From Portulaca oleracea (Eukaryota > Streptophyta > Magnoliopsida > Caryophyllales > Portulacaceae), in NCBI GenBank assembly GCA_029582165.1, contig CM055889.1:13262841-13326840 (forward strand): a stretch of 64,000 nucleotides of DNA, written 5' to 3'. Both the position numbers and the translations under genes were made by a program. A model generated the notes under the pieces. The model was not told the origin of the DNA and did no database searches. It worked only from the letters and a program-made list of their open reading frames with translations. Numbering within the stretch: the first letter of the stretch is position 1; each line of letters opens with the position of its first letter. This document shows, in pieces, positions 50,801-61,716 of the stretch.

Positions 50801-51196
50801 ATCATTTAATGTGATTGAAGAAGTTATCATTTATTCATCCATTTTCCCAACAGACTTGACAAAAGTGTTGCATTGAACTCTCAGGATGGGCCCCAGGCAG
50901 GGCAGACGGTACCCCATGTCCATATCCATATAATCCCAAGGAAAGCTGGTGACTTTGAGAAGAATGACGAGATTTATGATGCGGTAGAATCTACACTCTG
51001 CGGCTTTTATTTTTGATTCGAGCTCAATTATTGCGATCTGCCAACATTTTAACCACTTGCATACTTGGCTTGTTACCAGATAGATGTGAAGGAGAAGGAA
51101 TTGGCACAAAAGCTGGACCTGGACAAGGAGAGGAAGGACAGAACCCTTGAAGAGATGAGCGAAGAGGCAAATGTGTACCGGGCACTCTTCTCCTGA
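41852..51196 (+). CDS. FHIT: FHIT-type bis(5'-adenosyl)-triphosphatase, four exons
   Basis: Exons: 41852-41966, about 50105-50251, 50885-50983 and 51080-51196 (stop TGA 51194-51196). Exon 1 encodes [20 protein letters not shown] then [12 protein letters not shown]; exon 2 [20 protein letters not shown]; exon 3 holds the HIT motif HVHIHIIPR with the catalytic histidine; exon 4 ends YRALFS. Total length near 158 residues agrees with plant FHIT. The family hydrolyses Ap3A to AMP and ADP. The exon 2, 3 and 4 donors/acceptors are canonical except the 3' end of intron 1: where AG is expected, two bases before the codon for His (50101-50104), the sequence is tata. Intron 1 is about 8.1 kb and full of transposons. 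Function is likely but splicing of intron 1 is uncertain. An in-frame second ATG at 41858 is an alternative start. Confidence 0.9.
42438..43549 (-). pseudogene. hAT transposase (BED zinc-finger, RICESLEEPER-like), truncated and frameshifted
   Basis: The start is at 43549 ([14 protein letters not shown]). The BED zinc finger ([15 protein letters not shown] then HLRRHLNRC) is followed by the conserved hAT core: [28 protein letters not shown] and, after a frame change near 42900, [22 protein letters not shown] and [10 protein letters not shown]. Reading ends at 42438, before the C-terminal hAT dimerisation domain. It lies inside FHIT intron 1 on the opposite strand. Upstream sequence to 44860 is presumably its leader and terminal region. 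Confidence 0.88.
42439..44860 (-). mobile_element. hAT element remnant in FHIT intron 1
   Basis: The right end (44851-44860) reverse-complements to TAGAGGTGGG, a hAT terminus, and is followed inward by GGGTC/GGGCC-rich words typical of plant hAT ends (44690-44850). On the left, tagaggatggg at 42439 resembles the same terminus but no 8-bp target duplication matches, so the left border may be a deletion point instead of the real end. Confidence 0.65.
44861..45650. other. FHIT intron 1 sequence, no feature seen
   Basis: AT-rich, no open frame of note and no clear repeat structure. Confidence 0.4.
45651..47280 (-). pseudogene. L1-type LINE remnant (RT and 3' region)
   Basis: On the minus strand, [12 protein letters not shown] near 47225-47190 is the RT catalytic FADD region. 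It is followed by [11 protein letters not shown], then [16 protein letters not shown] and [17 protein letters not shown] (46666-46400), the usual C-terminal part of plant LINE ORF2, and a reverse-transcriptase zinc-binding-like stretch to about 45755. Many frameshifts. The 5' part of ORF2 is missing, as in most LINE copies. Located in FHIT intron 1. Confidence 0.82.
47281..48090 (+). pseudogene. Second LINE remnant, 3' end, opposite strand
   Basis: Frames at 47530-47960 give [18 protein letters not shown], like the zinc-binding-type motif near the C-terminus of plant LINE ORF2, then [15 protein letters not shown], the conserved W-K-E-x-N-R-R-x-F end motif. Broken by stops and shifts. A T-rich run follows at 48075-48090. 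It is oriented against the neighbouring LINE. Confidence 0.65.
48091..50104. other. FHIT intron 1, right part, with small tandem duplications
   Basis: No gene. Contains a direct duplication of about 55 bp at 49120-49230 (unit begins ttgattgatttcagtagagg) and one of about 40 bp at 49820-49900 (unit begins gcctggttgaacc). A C18-type homopolymer lies at 49671-49685. The intron's 3' end at 50100-50104 has no AG at the position that keeps frame with the conserved protein. Confidence 0.6.
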
Positions 51197-51789
51197 ATTT
51201 TTGAGGCTCTGATACTTGATTCTAATCATGTTTGACATTTCTGACTTTTTTTTTTTGTTTTTTGTTTTTTGTTTTGTTGGAGATGTGTGTCACTGTAGTA
51301 TGATTGATTGGTAAAGTAATGGATTCTTGAGGCATTGGAGCCCGCTGCAGCAAAAGCATCAGGGTACAAAACCTTTATCGGATCGTAACCAAGGAATGAA
51401 CTCAATTAGGAGAGGGTTGCCTGATTGCTTTTTCTTATCTTCCTAATTGATTTTAATGCTGAGATTCTATAGATTGATCATTGACGATGGAGTTGGTCAG
51501 TTGGAACTTATAATCGGCTCTACTGCTGCTACATTTTTTGTGGTTTTATATGGATGCGATGTGAGCCGTTTTTGTTGAGTCTGATCACTTCTTTTCTGGA
51601 GTTCCACCATCTTGTTTGTTAGCTTCAGAAGGTGATATGCATGATATAGTAAAGGATTATTCGGCTATAATACATTGTACTTTGAGGGTATTGGACAATT
51701 ATACACTGTATTATTTTCTTTAACTCTAAGACACTATAATATGCGGGTCGGTGGCACCTATGTAATTAGAATGAGTTCTGGTGACAATG
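51197..51789. other. FHIT 3' flank
   Basis: 3' UTR-like sequence after the stop codon, with a T-rich run at 51246-51278. No gene. Confidence 0.5.
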
Positions 51790-51797
51790 ACTCATCA

Positions 51798-52008
51798 GAG
51801 ATTCTCCGTGTCAACTAGAGAAATATTATTTGGTAAGTTTTTTGAAATTTTAATTGAATCTATGACGAGTAACCCTAAAACCACGTGTTTGACTTAATAT
51901 TCAGACTTAAATCATACTCTTGAGCTTTAAGGTTACTCGGCATAGGTTTAGTTAAAATTCAAAAAACATTTGCTAAATAATTTTCCTCCGGCTGACACGG
52001 AGAATCTC
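51798..52008. mobile_element. Inverted-repeat element (MITE-like), about 211 bp
   Basis: Arms gagattctccgtgtca at 51798 and its reverse complement ending at 52008 continue inwards with imperfect pairing for about 90-100 bp each, meeting near 51903. No coding sequence and no clear target duplication. Superfamily not identified. Confidence 0.65.
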
Positions 52009-52855
52009 ATTCTCAGTGCACATACATCACCGATCCTCATATCACAGTGTATTAGAGCATATGCAATGCAGAATTTTATCAGTGGAATTCTTACACTCTC
52101 TCTGCCAGGTGTCACCCTCTCTCTCCTGCTTTTTCTTCATTCCACTGAGTTATGGAACTCTGCAGAGTTCTAGAACTGATGGAATAACGAGAAGTTGACA
52201 ACTTGAGAGAAAAAGAATTTCAAGATTGCATACGCGTGCATATCTTAAAAAAAGAATCTGATGTATGATTGTCCAAAAACTCCCAAAATCTCATATTAAA
52301 CAAAATATTAGGGAGTTAGGTATGTGGAATGAGAATTTATAATGAAAATGAGAATATGATTTCATAATGGGAATGACAATAAAGTTGTGTTTATGAATTT
52401 TCAATTTCATATTGAGTATGTGGTAATTGAAAGTGAAACTAATATATGAAATAAGTATGTATTTTTTTTATTATTCAAAGTTCAATAAGATTTATGAGTT
52501 CGCAATAAAGATGCATACAATTGAGAGAGTACCACCAACACAAAAAAAAAAAAAAAACATCTAAAACACCAAAGTATGTGCTTATTAAAATATCGTAAAT
52601 TGGTTATTGTATGGCATAAGATAATAATATTCAGGAATCTAATAAGCGTAAGGTTCATATTATTGAAAAACAAATTTAAAGTTCAGATTATTATGTCTAT
52701 GATGGGCAAAAGTTCATATTATTTAAATTCAATTTTCTTAATAATAATAATAATAATAATAATAATGGTGATATATTAATTATAATAATATTAATAAAAA
52801 TGATGATAATAATTAATAATAATAAATATTTTTGGCTGTATCAGTACCAGAGTGG
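52009..52855. other. AT-rich intergenic sequence with a TAA microsatellite
   Basis: No gene recognised. (TAA/ATA)n tract at about 52739-52766, immediately upstream of the aldo-keto reductase exon. Confidence 0.45.
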
Positions 52856-53041
52856 GGCAGGTAGGGGTAAAAGAATCAATCAACAGCAGCAGCATGACAG
52901 ATTTGTAGTTAAACCTCTGGCGTCTTCAAAAGCTTATGCTGCTTCTCCTACTACTATGAAACAACAGTCTACAACCGAGGGAAAGGTCAAGTTGGGAGCT
53001 TCTGATTTCGAGGTCACTGGGGTTGGCATTGGTGCTTGGTC
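52856..53041 (+). pseudogene. Aldo-keto reductase gene fragment, 5' exon part (At1g06690-like), cut by CACTA
   Basis: The frame reads VVKPLASSKAYAASP, then KVKLGASDFEVTGVGIGAWS, the beta-strand start of the plastid-type aldo-keto reductase related to Arabidopsis At1g06690. The start codon and most of any transit peptide are not identified upstream. The exon is interrupted after the first two bases of a Ser codon by the CACTA element, with duplicated GTC. It resumes at 61720. The family uses NADPH to reduce carbonyls; this copy cannot. Confidence 0.82.
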
Positions 53042-53312
53042 CACTACAACATGAAACGTCTAAGGCGACCGACCCAGGCGACCGATATGTATCGGTCGCT
53101 CAGGTCGACACGGGCGACCGATACATATCGGTCGCTAATTAGCGACCGATATACTTTATCGGTCGCCGAGATTGCGACCGATACCATATCGGTCGCTGGT
53201 TATCGGTCGCCGAGCTCAATTAATTTCGACAACGTAACATTTAATACATTTGCCTCGCTATCGGTCGCTAAGACAGTGACCGATACGGTATCGGTCGCTG
53301 CATATCGGTCGC
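53042..53312. repeat. 5' subterminal repeat array of the CACTA element
   Basis: About ten copies of a gcgaccgat or atcggtcgc word in both orientations, many paired as the palindrome cgaccgatatgtatcggtcg or a variant. In En/Spm such repeats bind the TNPA-type protein; that role is inferred here. The matching 3' array is at 61290-61690. Confidence 0.85.
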
Positions 53313-53329
53313 CGACCATTTTTAACCGC

Positions 53330-54567
53330 TCAACGGGCAGAATTCATTCGATAATGTTGCACTCTCATTTTCTCTCTCTCCATCTCGCTCGGTCTCTCTC
53401 ACACGCCGACCCCAACCACCGCCCCAACCACCGTCACTTCGGCCACCACCGTCGACGCGCGACCTTTTCCGGCAACCACCGACTCCAACATCTCCGGCAA
53501 CCACCAATGTGAGTCCCTAATTTATTTTTGTAGTTAAATTGTTGATTTTTAATTGTAAATTTCATATATATTGTTGTATTTGCGTAATTTATTTGAGTAA
53601 TTTTAGTGTGGTTATAGTTTGGAATTCAAATTTAGGGTAGTGTTTAGTGTTAGTCAAGTTTAGGGTTTGAAATTCGATTTAGAATTGTGTTTTGAATGTA
53701 AATTTTTAGGGTGAATTTGAGTAATTACTTGAGTAATTTTAGTGTGGTTATGGTTTGAAATTCAAATTTAGGGCATTGTTTAGAGTTAGTCAAGTTTAGG
53801 GTTTGAAATTCGATTTAGAATTGTGTTTTGAATGTAAATTTTTAGGGTGAATTTGAGTAATTACTTGAGTAATTTTAGTGAGGTTATGGTTTGAAATTCA
53901 AATTTAGGGTAGTGTTTAGTGTTAGTCAAGTTTAGGGTTTGAAATTTGATTTAGAATTGTGTTTTGAATGTAAATTTTTAGGGTGAATTTGAGTGTAAGT
54001 AATTAGGGTGAATTCGATCTTAGTGTGGTTATGGTTTGAAATCCAAATATAGAACAGTGTATGCTTTGAATGTAAAATTTTTAGGGTTTAAATGTTGTTA
54101 GGACTTGAAATTAAAATTATAATATTGTTGTTTATTAATGTAAGAGTATCGGTCGTTGAAATTGTTGATTTTTAATTGTAAAATTCATACATGTTGTTGT
54201 ATTTGAGTAATTTACTTGAGTAATTTAGGGTTTACAAGGTTATGAATAATTAGTTTAATTAATTATAGGATGTTTGTATGGGTTAGGGCTGTGGTTATGG
54301 TTAATTGATTGTATATGTTTGGTTAGTTAAGTTAAATTAATTTAGTTATAAATTTGGGTTAAGTATAATTATATATTTAGTTAAATGAAGTTAAAATAAT
54401 TCTTGAGAATGTTTATGATTATTCAAATTTAAGTTTACTTAGTTGTAGATGTCCAAAAAAAGTTTACTTGAAGTAGAAAATGGATGTATGAAATTATGTA
54501 TTTGCTTTAATTAATTGTGACTTAATCCCTTACAATGATATGTAAATTGTATGCAGTTAAATACATA
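53330..54567 (+). other. Leader and first intron of the CACTA transposase gene, with 135-bp tandem repeats
   Basis: 53340-53512 is a CT- and CCACC-rich likely leader exon with a GT donor at 53511. The following intron contains at least three tandem copies of a unit of about 135 bp starting ttgagtaattttagtg at about 53593, 53729 and 53864, plus a partial fourth to about 54090. Confidence 0.7.
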
Positions 54568-57500
54568 ATGGAGAATAGTAGAAAATGGATGTATGAAAGA
54601 CATGATGGTGAATATCTTAGTGTGGAATTCGTATGTAGGGTGAATGAAGAATTTATACCTGTTGCAAAACAATGAAGTAGTTTGGGGAAACTTAGATGTC
54701 CTTGTAGCAAATGCAAAAACTTGAAGTACATTGACGAGGATACGGTGAAGCTACATTTGTACAAACACGGATTTCGTCCAAATTATTATGTTTGGATAAG
54801 TCACGGGGAGACTTTTGCCACTCTCGAGGGTAGTGGTCAAACTGTTAACACTGTTGTTGATGGGTCTTCTAGTACTTGAGGTATCAACAGTATGCAAGAA
54901 ATGATCACTGATGCCATGGGCCATATGCCTTTGAGCTGCGGTGATGATACGAGAGAAGATGAGCCAGAGGAAGGGACTAAGAAGTTCTTAGAAATGCTCG
55001 ATGCCTCCAAAAAGCCTCTCTATGAAGGTTGCGACATGTCTTTGTTGTCGGTTGTCTCACGGATGATTAACATAAAATGTGAGTACAATCTCCAAAATAA
55101 AGCCGTGGACAGTCTGTTAACCTTAATGAAAGACGTATGCCCCCCTGGCAATGAGATGACAGACACCTACTATCAAGCGAAGAAATTGCTTGGTGCTTTA
55201 GAACTTCCACATGAGAGAATCGACGCGTGTCCCAATGGGTGCGTGTTGTTTTGGAAGGAGAAAGCTGACTTAGATAAGTGTGACCACTGCGGGCGATAGG
55301 TATGCTAAAGCGGCGTTGCGTGGGAAGCATTGCACACAAGCAATTGATTTACTTCCGACGGTCGGTGAGGTTGCAAAGATTGTATGCAACTAAGACATCC
55401 GCGAGCACGAGGTGGCACTCAATGAATGCACGTGAAGATGGAACTATGGTTCATCCGTGCGGCGATGAAGCGTGGAAGCATTCGATGCCCTCCATAAGGA
55501 ATTTGCTTCGAACCGAAACGTCTGGTTGGGGCTATGCATGAATGGTTTTGCCTTTCGGCGATTTCGGTCGACGTATTCATGTTGGCGGTGATTGCAACTC
55601 CATATAATTTGCCGCCTTGGTTGTGCATGAAGAAAGCGATGCTTGTTTACGACCTGTTAATTCCTGAGCCGAAAAGTCCAAAGGGCAATCTTGATGTCTA
55701 CTTGCAACCATTAATCGATGAGTTGAAACAATTATGGGAGGTTGGAATTGACACGTATGATGTCTCCAAGAAGCAAAATTTTAAAATGAAGGCATCCGTG
55801 TTGTGGACCATAAGCGATTTTCCGGCATACGGAATACTTTACGTTGGACCACGGTGGGAAAATGTCTTGTCCGTACTGTATGGAGAACACAAAGGCTAGA
55901 TGGTTACAACATGGTAGGAAACATTCTTGGTTCGATTGTCATAGACAATTTCTCCCAGAGAACCATCCATTTCGAAAAAACAAGAGCGCTTTCTCAAAGA
56001 ATAAAGAAGAAAATTCACCTCCACTCCCTCGATTGAACGGGGAACAAATTTGGGATCGTGTATGTAATTTCCCGAGCTCCACGGAACAACATAACCGTGT
56101 TGATGGGTATTTAGAGTCTCACAATTGGAACAAGAGAAGCATATTTTGGGAGTTGCCGTATTGGAAAGATCTTAAAATCCGACACAATTTGGATGTCATG
56201 CATGTTGAGAAGAATGTATTTGATCAAGTGCTGAATAAAATCATGAGTGTTAAAGGCAAGACGAAGGATGCTAAGAACTCGCGTAGGGACCAAACCGCCC
56301 ATTGCAAGCGTCGTCGGCTAAACATTCAAGAAACTCATCACCAAGATGGGACTAGCACCGAAACTATGTCGAACGCTCCCTATCAAATGGGTAAAGAAGA
56401 AGTTAAGGCCTTGTGTGACTGGTTGAAAGGGCTCAAACTCCCTGATGGCTATGCGAGTAATTTGAGCAGATGTGTCGATCCCTAAAATTCAAAGTTGCAG
56501 GGGTTGAAGAGCCATGATTGTCATGTTTTCATGGAGAGGTTGTTACCAATTACAACCAGGGAGCTACTTCCTCAAAAAGTTTGGAAACCATTGACTGAAC
56601 TCAGCCAGTTCTTTAGAGATTTATGTGCTTCTAATGTAAATGTGAGTGACATGATCCGGTTAGAGAGAAACATACCGGAAATTCTATGCAAGTTGGAAAT
56701 GATATTTCCCCCTGCCTTCTTCAATGTCATGGAACACCTTCCAGTACATCTTATGAAGCAGCGATGGGAGGACCTGTGCAGTATAGGTGGATGTATCCTT
56801 TTGAAAGGTACAACTAAACTTACATATCTTTCATAGTTACTATGAGATGAATTATATGTATTTTAAGGAAACATCAATGTTTGTTACTTGTAAAATATTG
56901 TAGATTCTTGCACCACTTAAAGAAAAAAGTGGGGAACAAGGCACGAGTAGAATCGTCTATCTGCAATGCATACCTAACAGAGGAGATAGCAAACTTCTGT
57001 GATGCATATTTTGCCCCCGAAGTTCAAACAAAGTCTAGGGAACTTAAAAGAAACGCATGCCCTGATGTGAAGCACGTTAACGATGTTAACGAACCCCTCC
57101 CTGATGTGTTTTCCTCAAACATTGAATATGCGCCTAGTGAGGGTCGAAAGAGGTTCCTCTACCAACAAGAGTTTGTTGCGGCGCATGCATATGTTCTTTC
57201 AAATAGCGAGTTGTTGGAAAAGTATGAAAGGTTTGTACGATTGTACGCCGCCATGTGTATGTACATGCTCAATGTAACTAATTACCTAGTTAACACCTTA
57301 AATTATTTGTTGGAAGGCAATTTGAAGAAGACATGTGCCTATCACATCCACGCACACAAATAGGGGATTTGTGGAGCAAATTTGGCAAACAATTTCCCGA
57401 ATGGTTTAAACGAAAGGTGATCGATCAAGTTTGATTGAATTAGTAAGATTCTAGTTCAACTATCATAATGTTGTCCACTTGAAGTTGACGACTTTGCTAA

Positions 57501-58211
57501 AATTATATTGTGTAGGCTATCAATTCAAATGAAACAAATGACTTCATTCGAGCGTTAGCCTACGGTCCCAACAAAAATGTGCGTTGGTGGAACCATTACT
57601 ACATTAACAACTACAATTTCCAAGTTCAACGGCAAGGAAAGTCGAACGCCAACTCTGGGGTATATGTCAAAGGAATGCACGGCGTAGACTTCTACGGGAC
57701 GCTCCAAGAAGTGATTCAGTTGGAATACTTAGGAAAATTTGGCAATTACAAAGTTGTTTTATTCAAAGTTGATTGGTTTGACTCCGTCCATGGTTTGAAC
57801 AAACATGAGCATTACAATCTCGTGGATGTGAACCACACAAAACGGTATCGAGTATATGAACCATTCGTGCTGGCATCCCAAGCAATGCAAGTGTTTTATA
57901 CTCGTTATCCTAGTGTAAGGCGAGAAAGAAACCAATGGTGGGTGACAGTCATCATAAAGCCGAGGTTAACGATTGATGGCATTGATGATGCCGCATATCA
58001 AGAGGATAGCACTGAAAGTCCTCCAACACTATCTGGCATTGATGAGGACCAAATTGAAGATCGAGATGACTTAAGTGATGAGGAAGCCATGAACATTGAT
58101 GCTAATGAATCCATTATGGGGGAAGAGGGAGTGGGAATAGAGGAGGATAATATGTTAGACCCTATTTGTACCGAGATTATTAGTAGTGAGGATGAAGAGG
58201 AGTATGAGTAG
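54568..58211 (+). pseudogene. TNP2-type CACTA transposase (TnpD-like), degenerate
   Basis: The start ATG at 54568 opens a transposase-associated domain (RKWMYERHDGEYL, then CPCSKCKN). The TNP2 domain follows: DACPNGCVLFWKEKADLDKC, then IATPYNLPPWLCMKKAM, DVYLQPLIDELKQLW, KMSCPYCMENTKARWLQHGR and FDCHRQFLP. Next come a DUF4218-like region (VMEHLPVHLMKQ) and a DUF4216-like region (57579-58211: GVDFYGTLQEVIQLEYL, FKVDWFD) with an acidic tail to 58209-58211. Breaks: in-frame TGA at 54673-54675 and 54877-54879, frame changes near 55295, 55490 and 55850, and a stop near 56485. Introns near 56810-56905 and 57410-57514 are plausible. It is not translatable as one protein. Confidence 0.9.
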
Positions 58212-58336
58212 TGAATTCTATTATCTTGTCAATATAGATTACTAGTCATTAAACTTTTATTATATTCACAACTTGGTTCAGATTTTTCATGTACTTAGTT
58301 GAAGCCAATGCATTCTACTCGTACGCATGCCTTTTT

Positions 58337-58338
<2 letters not shown>

Positions 58339-58399
<61 letters not shown>
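58339..58399. repeat. (AT)n microsatellite between the two CACTA genes
   Basis: About 30 AT dinucleotides. A second (TA)n tract at about 61219-61275 lies after the second gene. Confidence 0.95.
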
Positions 58400-58401
<2 letters not shown>

Positions 58402-58453
58402 TTTGGAACTAACTTGTGTTTTGATTTTACCTGATATTAACTATTATATTAGG

Positions 58454-61054
58454 GGGAGACAGCCACATAGTATTTGGCAAAGAGCAGCTCCGATCGACCC
58501 TGCTCTATACCCCAACCGTACACGACTTGAGCGGGGGGAGGATTGGTAAGATGATCAAATAAAATCCTATGTACATTTATTTAGAATTGGTTTTATTAAC
58601 TTTATTTGTTTTTTTCGTAACGATTGCATAGGTTCGCCGATACCCGTTTGGCACGGTTTGTTGGAGGGCAAGTTCGTTCCCACCCAAATCCGAAGCCTCC
58701 TTCCACATGGTCCAAAGCAGAGAAAACAACTTTGTGGGGGAAATTCTGTGTAAGTAATTATGCAAATTCGGGTTATGATTTTCTTTTACGGAATAATCGT
58801 TTAACTAATCACTAATAAATTACTTTATACAGCGACATTATGTGTGGGATGAAGAACTAACAAGAGATGTGTTTAGTGGGTGGCACACCAAATTGTGCGA
58901 TCGGGCTACTGATACGAGGTACAAGGTCAGGACCAAGAAGAGGACGGACCCTGTACCTCACATGAGCGCTGAACACCGTGATGCAATAGAGGAGGAATCT
59001 CAAACCGAGGATTTCATTCGGCGGACCAATGCCGCCAAAGCAAATAGGAACAATGAAAACTCCGCCAATTGCATTACGCACGTCGACTCGGTTTCGGCAG
59101 CAAGTTATATGAAGAAGAAGGTGTATCCTATACTCGCATAATTAATAAATTAAAGTTATATGTATATATTAACAATTAAGAACTCTCTAAACAATTGTTT
59201 GCACTGACTATTTTAACTTGTAGATGGCTGAGGGGAAATTCATGACCCTGTCTGAAGTCCACGCTCACATTCACTGTGGGCGAGATCCTGCAGGGAATCC
59301 AGTGTGGAGTAACCCACATGATGCCACACTCGATGTAAGTTTCCTTTACACATATTCATAAACATTAACTTGTGTTTTAGATTATATTTGAACTACGACA
59401 TGTGGCCGTACTTGTATTATGTGTCTTTTGGATTATGTTTGAACTCCGGCGTGTGGCCATGAATGTTTAAAGTTGTGTTTGAATTGTATTTGAACTACGG
59501 CGTGTGGCCGTGCATGTTTAAAGTTTCTTTTCGTTTGAATTTGAACTCCGGCGTGTGGCCGTGCATGTTCAAAGTTGTGTTGGATTGTATTTGAACTACG
59601 GCGTTTGGCCGTACATGTTTTATGCGTGTTTGGAACTTATTTGAACTCCGGCGTGTGGCCGTGCATGTTTTATGTGTATTTGGATTGTATTTGAACTACG
59701 GCGTGTGGCCGTTCATGTTTAGTATATGTGTTTTGGATTGTATTTGAACTACGGCGTGTGGCCGTGCATGTTTAAAGTTTGTTTTGGATTGTATTTGAAC
59801 TCCGGCGTATGACCGTTCATGTTTAAAGTGTCTTATGGATTATGTTTGAACTCCGGCGTGTGGCCGTGCATGTTTAAAGTTGTGTTTGGATTGAATTTGA
59901 ACTCCGGCGTGTGGCCGTGAATGTTTAAAGTTGTGTTTGAATTGTATTTGTACTACGCGTGTGGCCGAGCATATTTAAAGTTGTGTTGGATTGTATTTGA
60001 ACTACGGCGTGTGGCCGTGCATGTTCAAAGTTGTGTTGGATTGTATTTGAACTACGGCGTTTGGCCGTACATGTTTTATGTGTGTTTGGAACTTATTTGA
60101 ACTCCGGCGTGTGGTCGTGCATGTTTTATGTGTATTTGGATTGTATTTGAACTACGGCGTGTGGCCGTTCATGTTTAGTATATGTATTTTGGATTGTATT
60201 TGAACTACGGCGTGTGACCGTGCATGTTTAAAGTTTGTTTTGGATTGTATTTGAACTCCGGCGTGTGGCCGTTCATGTTTAAAGTGTCTTATGGATTATG
60301 TTTGAACTACGGCGTGTGGCCGTGCATGTTTAAAGTTGTGTTTGGATTGTATTTGAACTAAGGCGTGTGGCCGTGCATGTTTAAAGTTTCTTTTCGATTG
60401 AATTTGAACTTCGGCGTGTGGCCGTGCATGTTTAAAGTTGTGTTGGATTGTATTTGAACTACCGTGTGGCCGTGCATATTTAAAGTTGTGTTTGGATTGT
60501 ATTTGAACTACGGCGTGTCGCCGTACATGTTTTATGCGTGTTTGGAACTTACTTGAACTCCAGCGTGTGGCCGTGCATGTTTAAAGTTGTGTTTGGATTG
60601 AATTTGAACTACGGCGTGCGGCCGTGCATGTTTTATGCCCGTTTTTTTATTGTGTTTGCTATTTATGCATGAATGCTTGCAGGAAACCTTTCGCCAAAAG
60701 TGTGAGGAGTGTGGCATAATGGAGAACTCCCCGGAAGCTAGGGAGTTGTACCTCCAATTGGCAGGGGGGTACAAACCCAAAGACCAAGTTGTATATGGTC
60801 TTGGGAGTGCGACCTCGTACTTCTATGATACTCCACCCCCCGCCCAGGGTAGTTCTTCGTCGAGGCATGCCAGCGCAATTCCGTCCACCGATGCCATTGT
60901 GCGTGATCAACTTGCTGCCCACTCATCCGCCCTCTCCCAGCTTCGAAGCCAACTAACACAAGTTTTCCAACATCAACAACAAGGCGGTAATTTTTCTTCC
61001 CCATCTCAATATCTGAACTTGTCAGGATCCCCACAATTCCCTCCCCAACCTTGA
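58454..61054 (+). CDS. Second CACTA gene (Plant transposase 24 / PF03004-like, TnpA position)
   Basis: Exons with GT-AG borders at about 58632-58749 (RLARFVGGQVRSHPNPKPPS), 58833-59120 (HYVWDEELTRDVFSGWHTKL), 59224-59334 (MAEGKFMTLSEVHAHIHCG) and 60683-61054 (FRQKCEECGIMENSPEAREL, then a Pro/Ser/Gln-rich tail; stop TGA 61052-61054). A first exon near 58454-58545 is likely but its frame holds stops. This domain architecture is common in the second gene of plant CACTA elements; in En/Spm the product in this position binds subterminal repeats, which is inferred here. The intron 59335-60682 is filled by a minisatellite. Start codon not determined. Confidence 0.75.
59350..60640. repeat. Minisatellite in a CACTA gene intron, 50-60 bp unit, about 23 copies
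   Basis: Degenerate units share tttgaactacggcgtgtggc followed by cgtgcatgtttaaagttgtg and a T/G-rich spacer. Units alternate between ctacgg and ctccgg forms. A block starting near 59561 recurs 456 bp later near 60017 with the same order of variant units, so part of the array was duplicated as a higher-order unit. The cggcgtgtggccg core is an imperfect palindrome. Confidence 0.93.
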
Positions 61055-61225
61055 ACTTATGAACTTTTAGTTATTATATATATGTATGGATATTAAGTAT
61101 GAAACATATGTATGTATGAAACTTAGTTTATCTATGAAACATATGCATGAATGTTTAGTATTATATATATTTAATTATGTTATGTATGAAACTGACAGGT
61201 GGAAAAATACGAAGCTGAATATATA

Positions 61226-61278
<53 letters not shown>

Positions 61279-61289
61279 ATAATATAATA

Positions 61290-61716
61290 ATAGCAGCGAC
61301 CGATAACTCAACAAATACAGTATGATCAGTACCTAGTCGATATCAATTAAGAATTATTTTTTTTAAAAAAATATTAAAACTGCGACCGATATGTATCCGT
61401 CGCTGCGTAACAGTCACTATTTTGCGACGCATAATTTACGACCGATACGTATCGGTCGCCAAACTTGCGACCGATACACAGCGACCGTTACAGTATCGGT
61501 CGCTGATTAGCGACTGATACGTATCAGTCTCCATGCCGTTTATCGGTCGCAAGTTTGGCGACCGACATATATCGGTCGCTCAGTTCGGAAAACGACGGAT
61601 ATACAGCGACCGATACGTATCGGTCGCTGATATCGGTCGCCCCCCCTCTCATGCGACCGATAGAGCCCCATTGCGACCGATATTAACGGTTGCCATAGGC
61701 CTGTTCTGTTGTAGTG
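61290..61716. repeat. 3' subterminal repeat array of the CACTA element
   Basis: Fifteen or so gcgaccgat or atcggtcgc words in both orientations, ending in the terminal ctgttctgttgtagtg. Mirrors the 5' array. Confidence 0.85.

Larger units (their letters stand above)
53042..61716 (+). mobile_element. CACTA (En/Spm-like) DNA transposon, 8675 bp
   Basis: Ends CACTACAACA...TGTTGTAGTG with a 3-bp duplication GTC at 53039-53041 and 61717-61719, inside an aldo-keto reductase exon. The subterminal regions (53065-53310 and 61290-61690) are packed with palindromic words such as gcgaccgatatgtatcggtc. It holds two genes on the plus strand, as in En/Spm: a degenerate TNP2-type transposase and a PF03004-like second gene. 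Termini look intact, but the transposase frame is broken, so this copy is probably non-autonomous now. Confidence 0.95.

Noticed and set aside
53036..53512. 158-residue frame across the CACTA 5' end
   Set aside because: It is made by palindromic subterminal repeats and a CT-rich leader; the periodic translation is a by-product of the repeats.
60532..60922. Minus-strand frames over the minisatellite and the last TnpA-like exon
   Set aside because: Antisense to a supported exon and to a tandem repeat, with repetitive translation and no domain.
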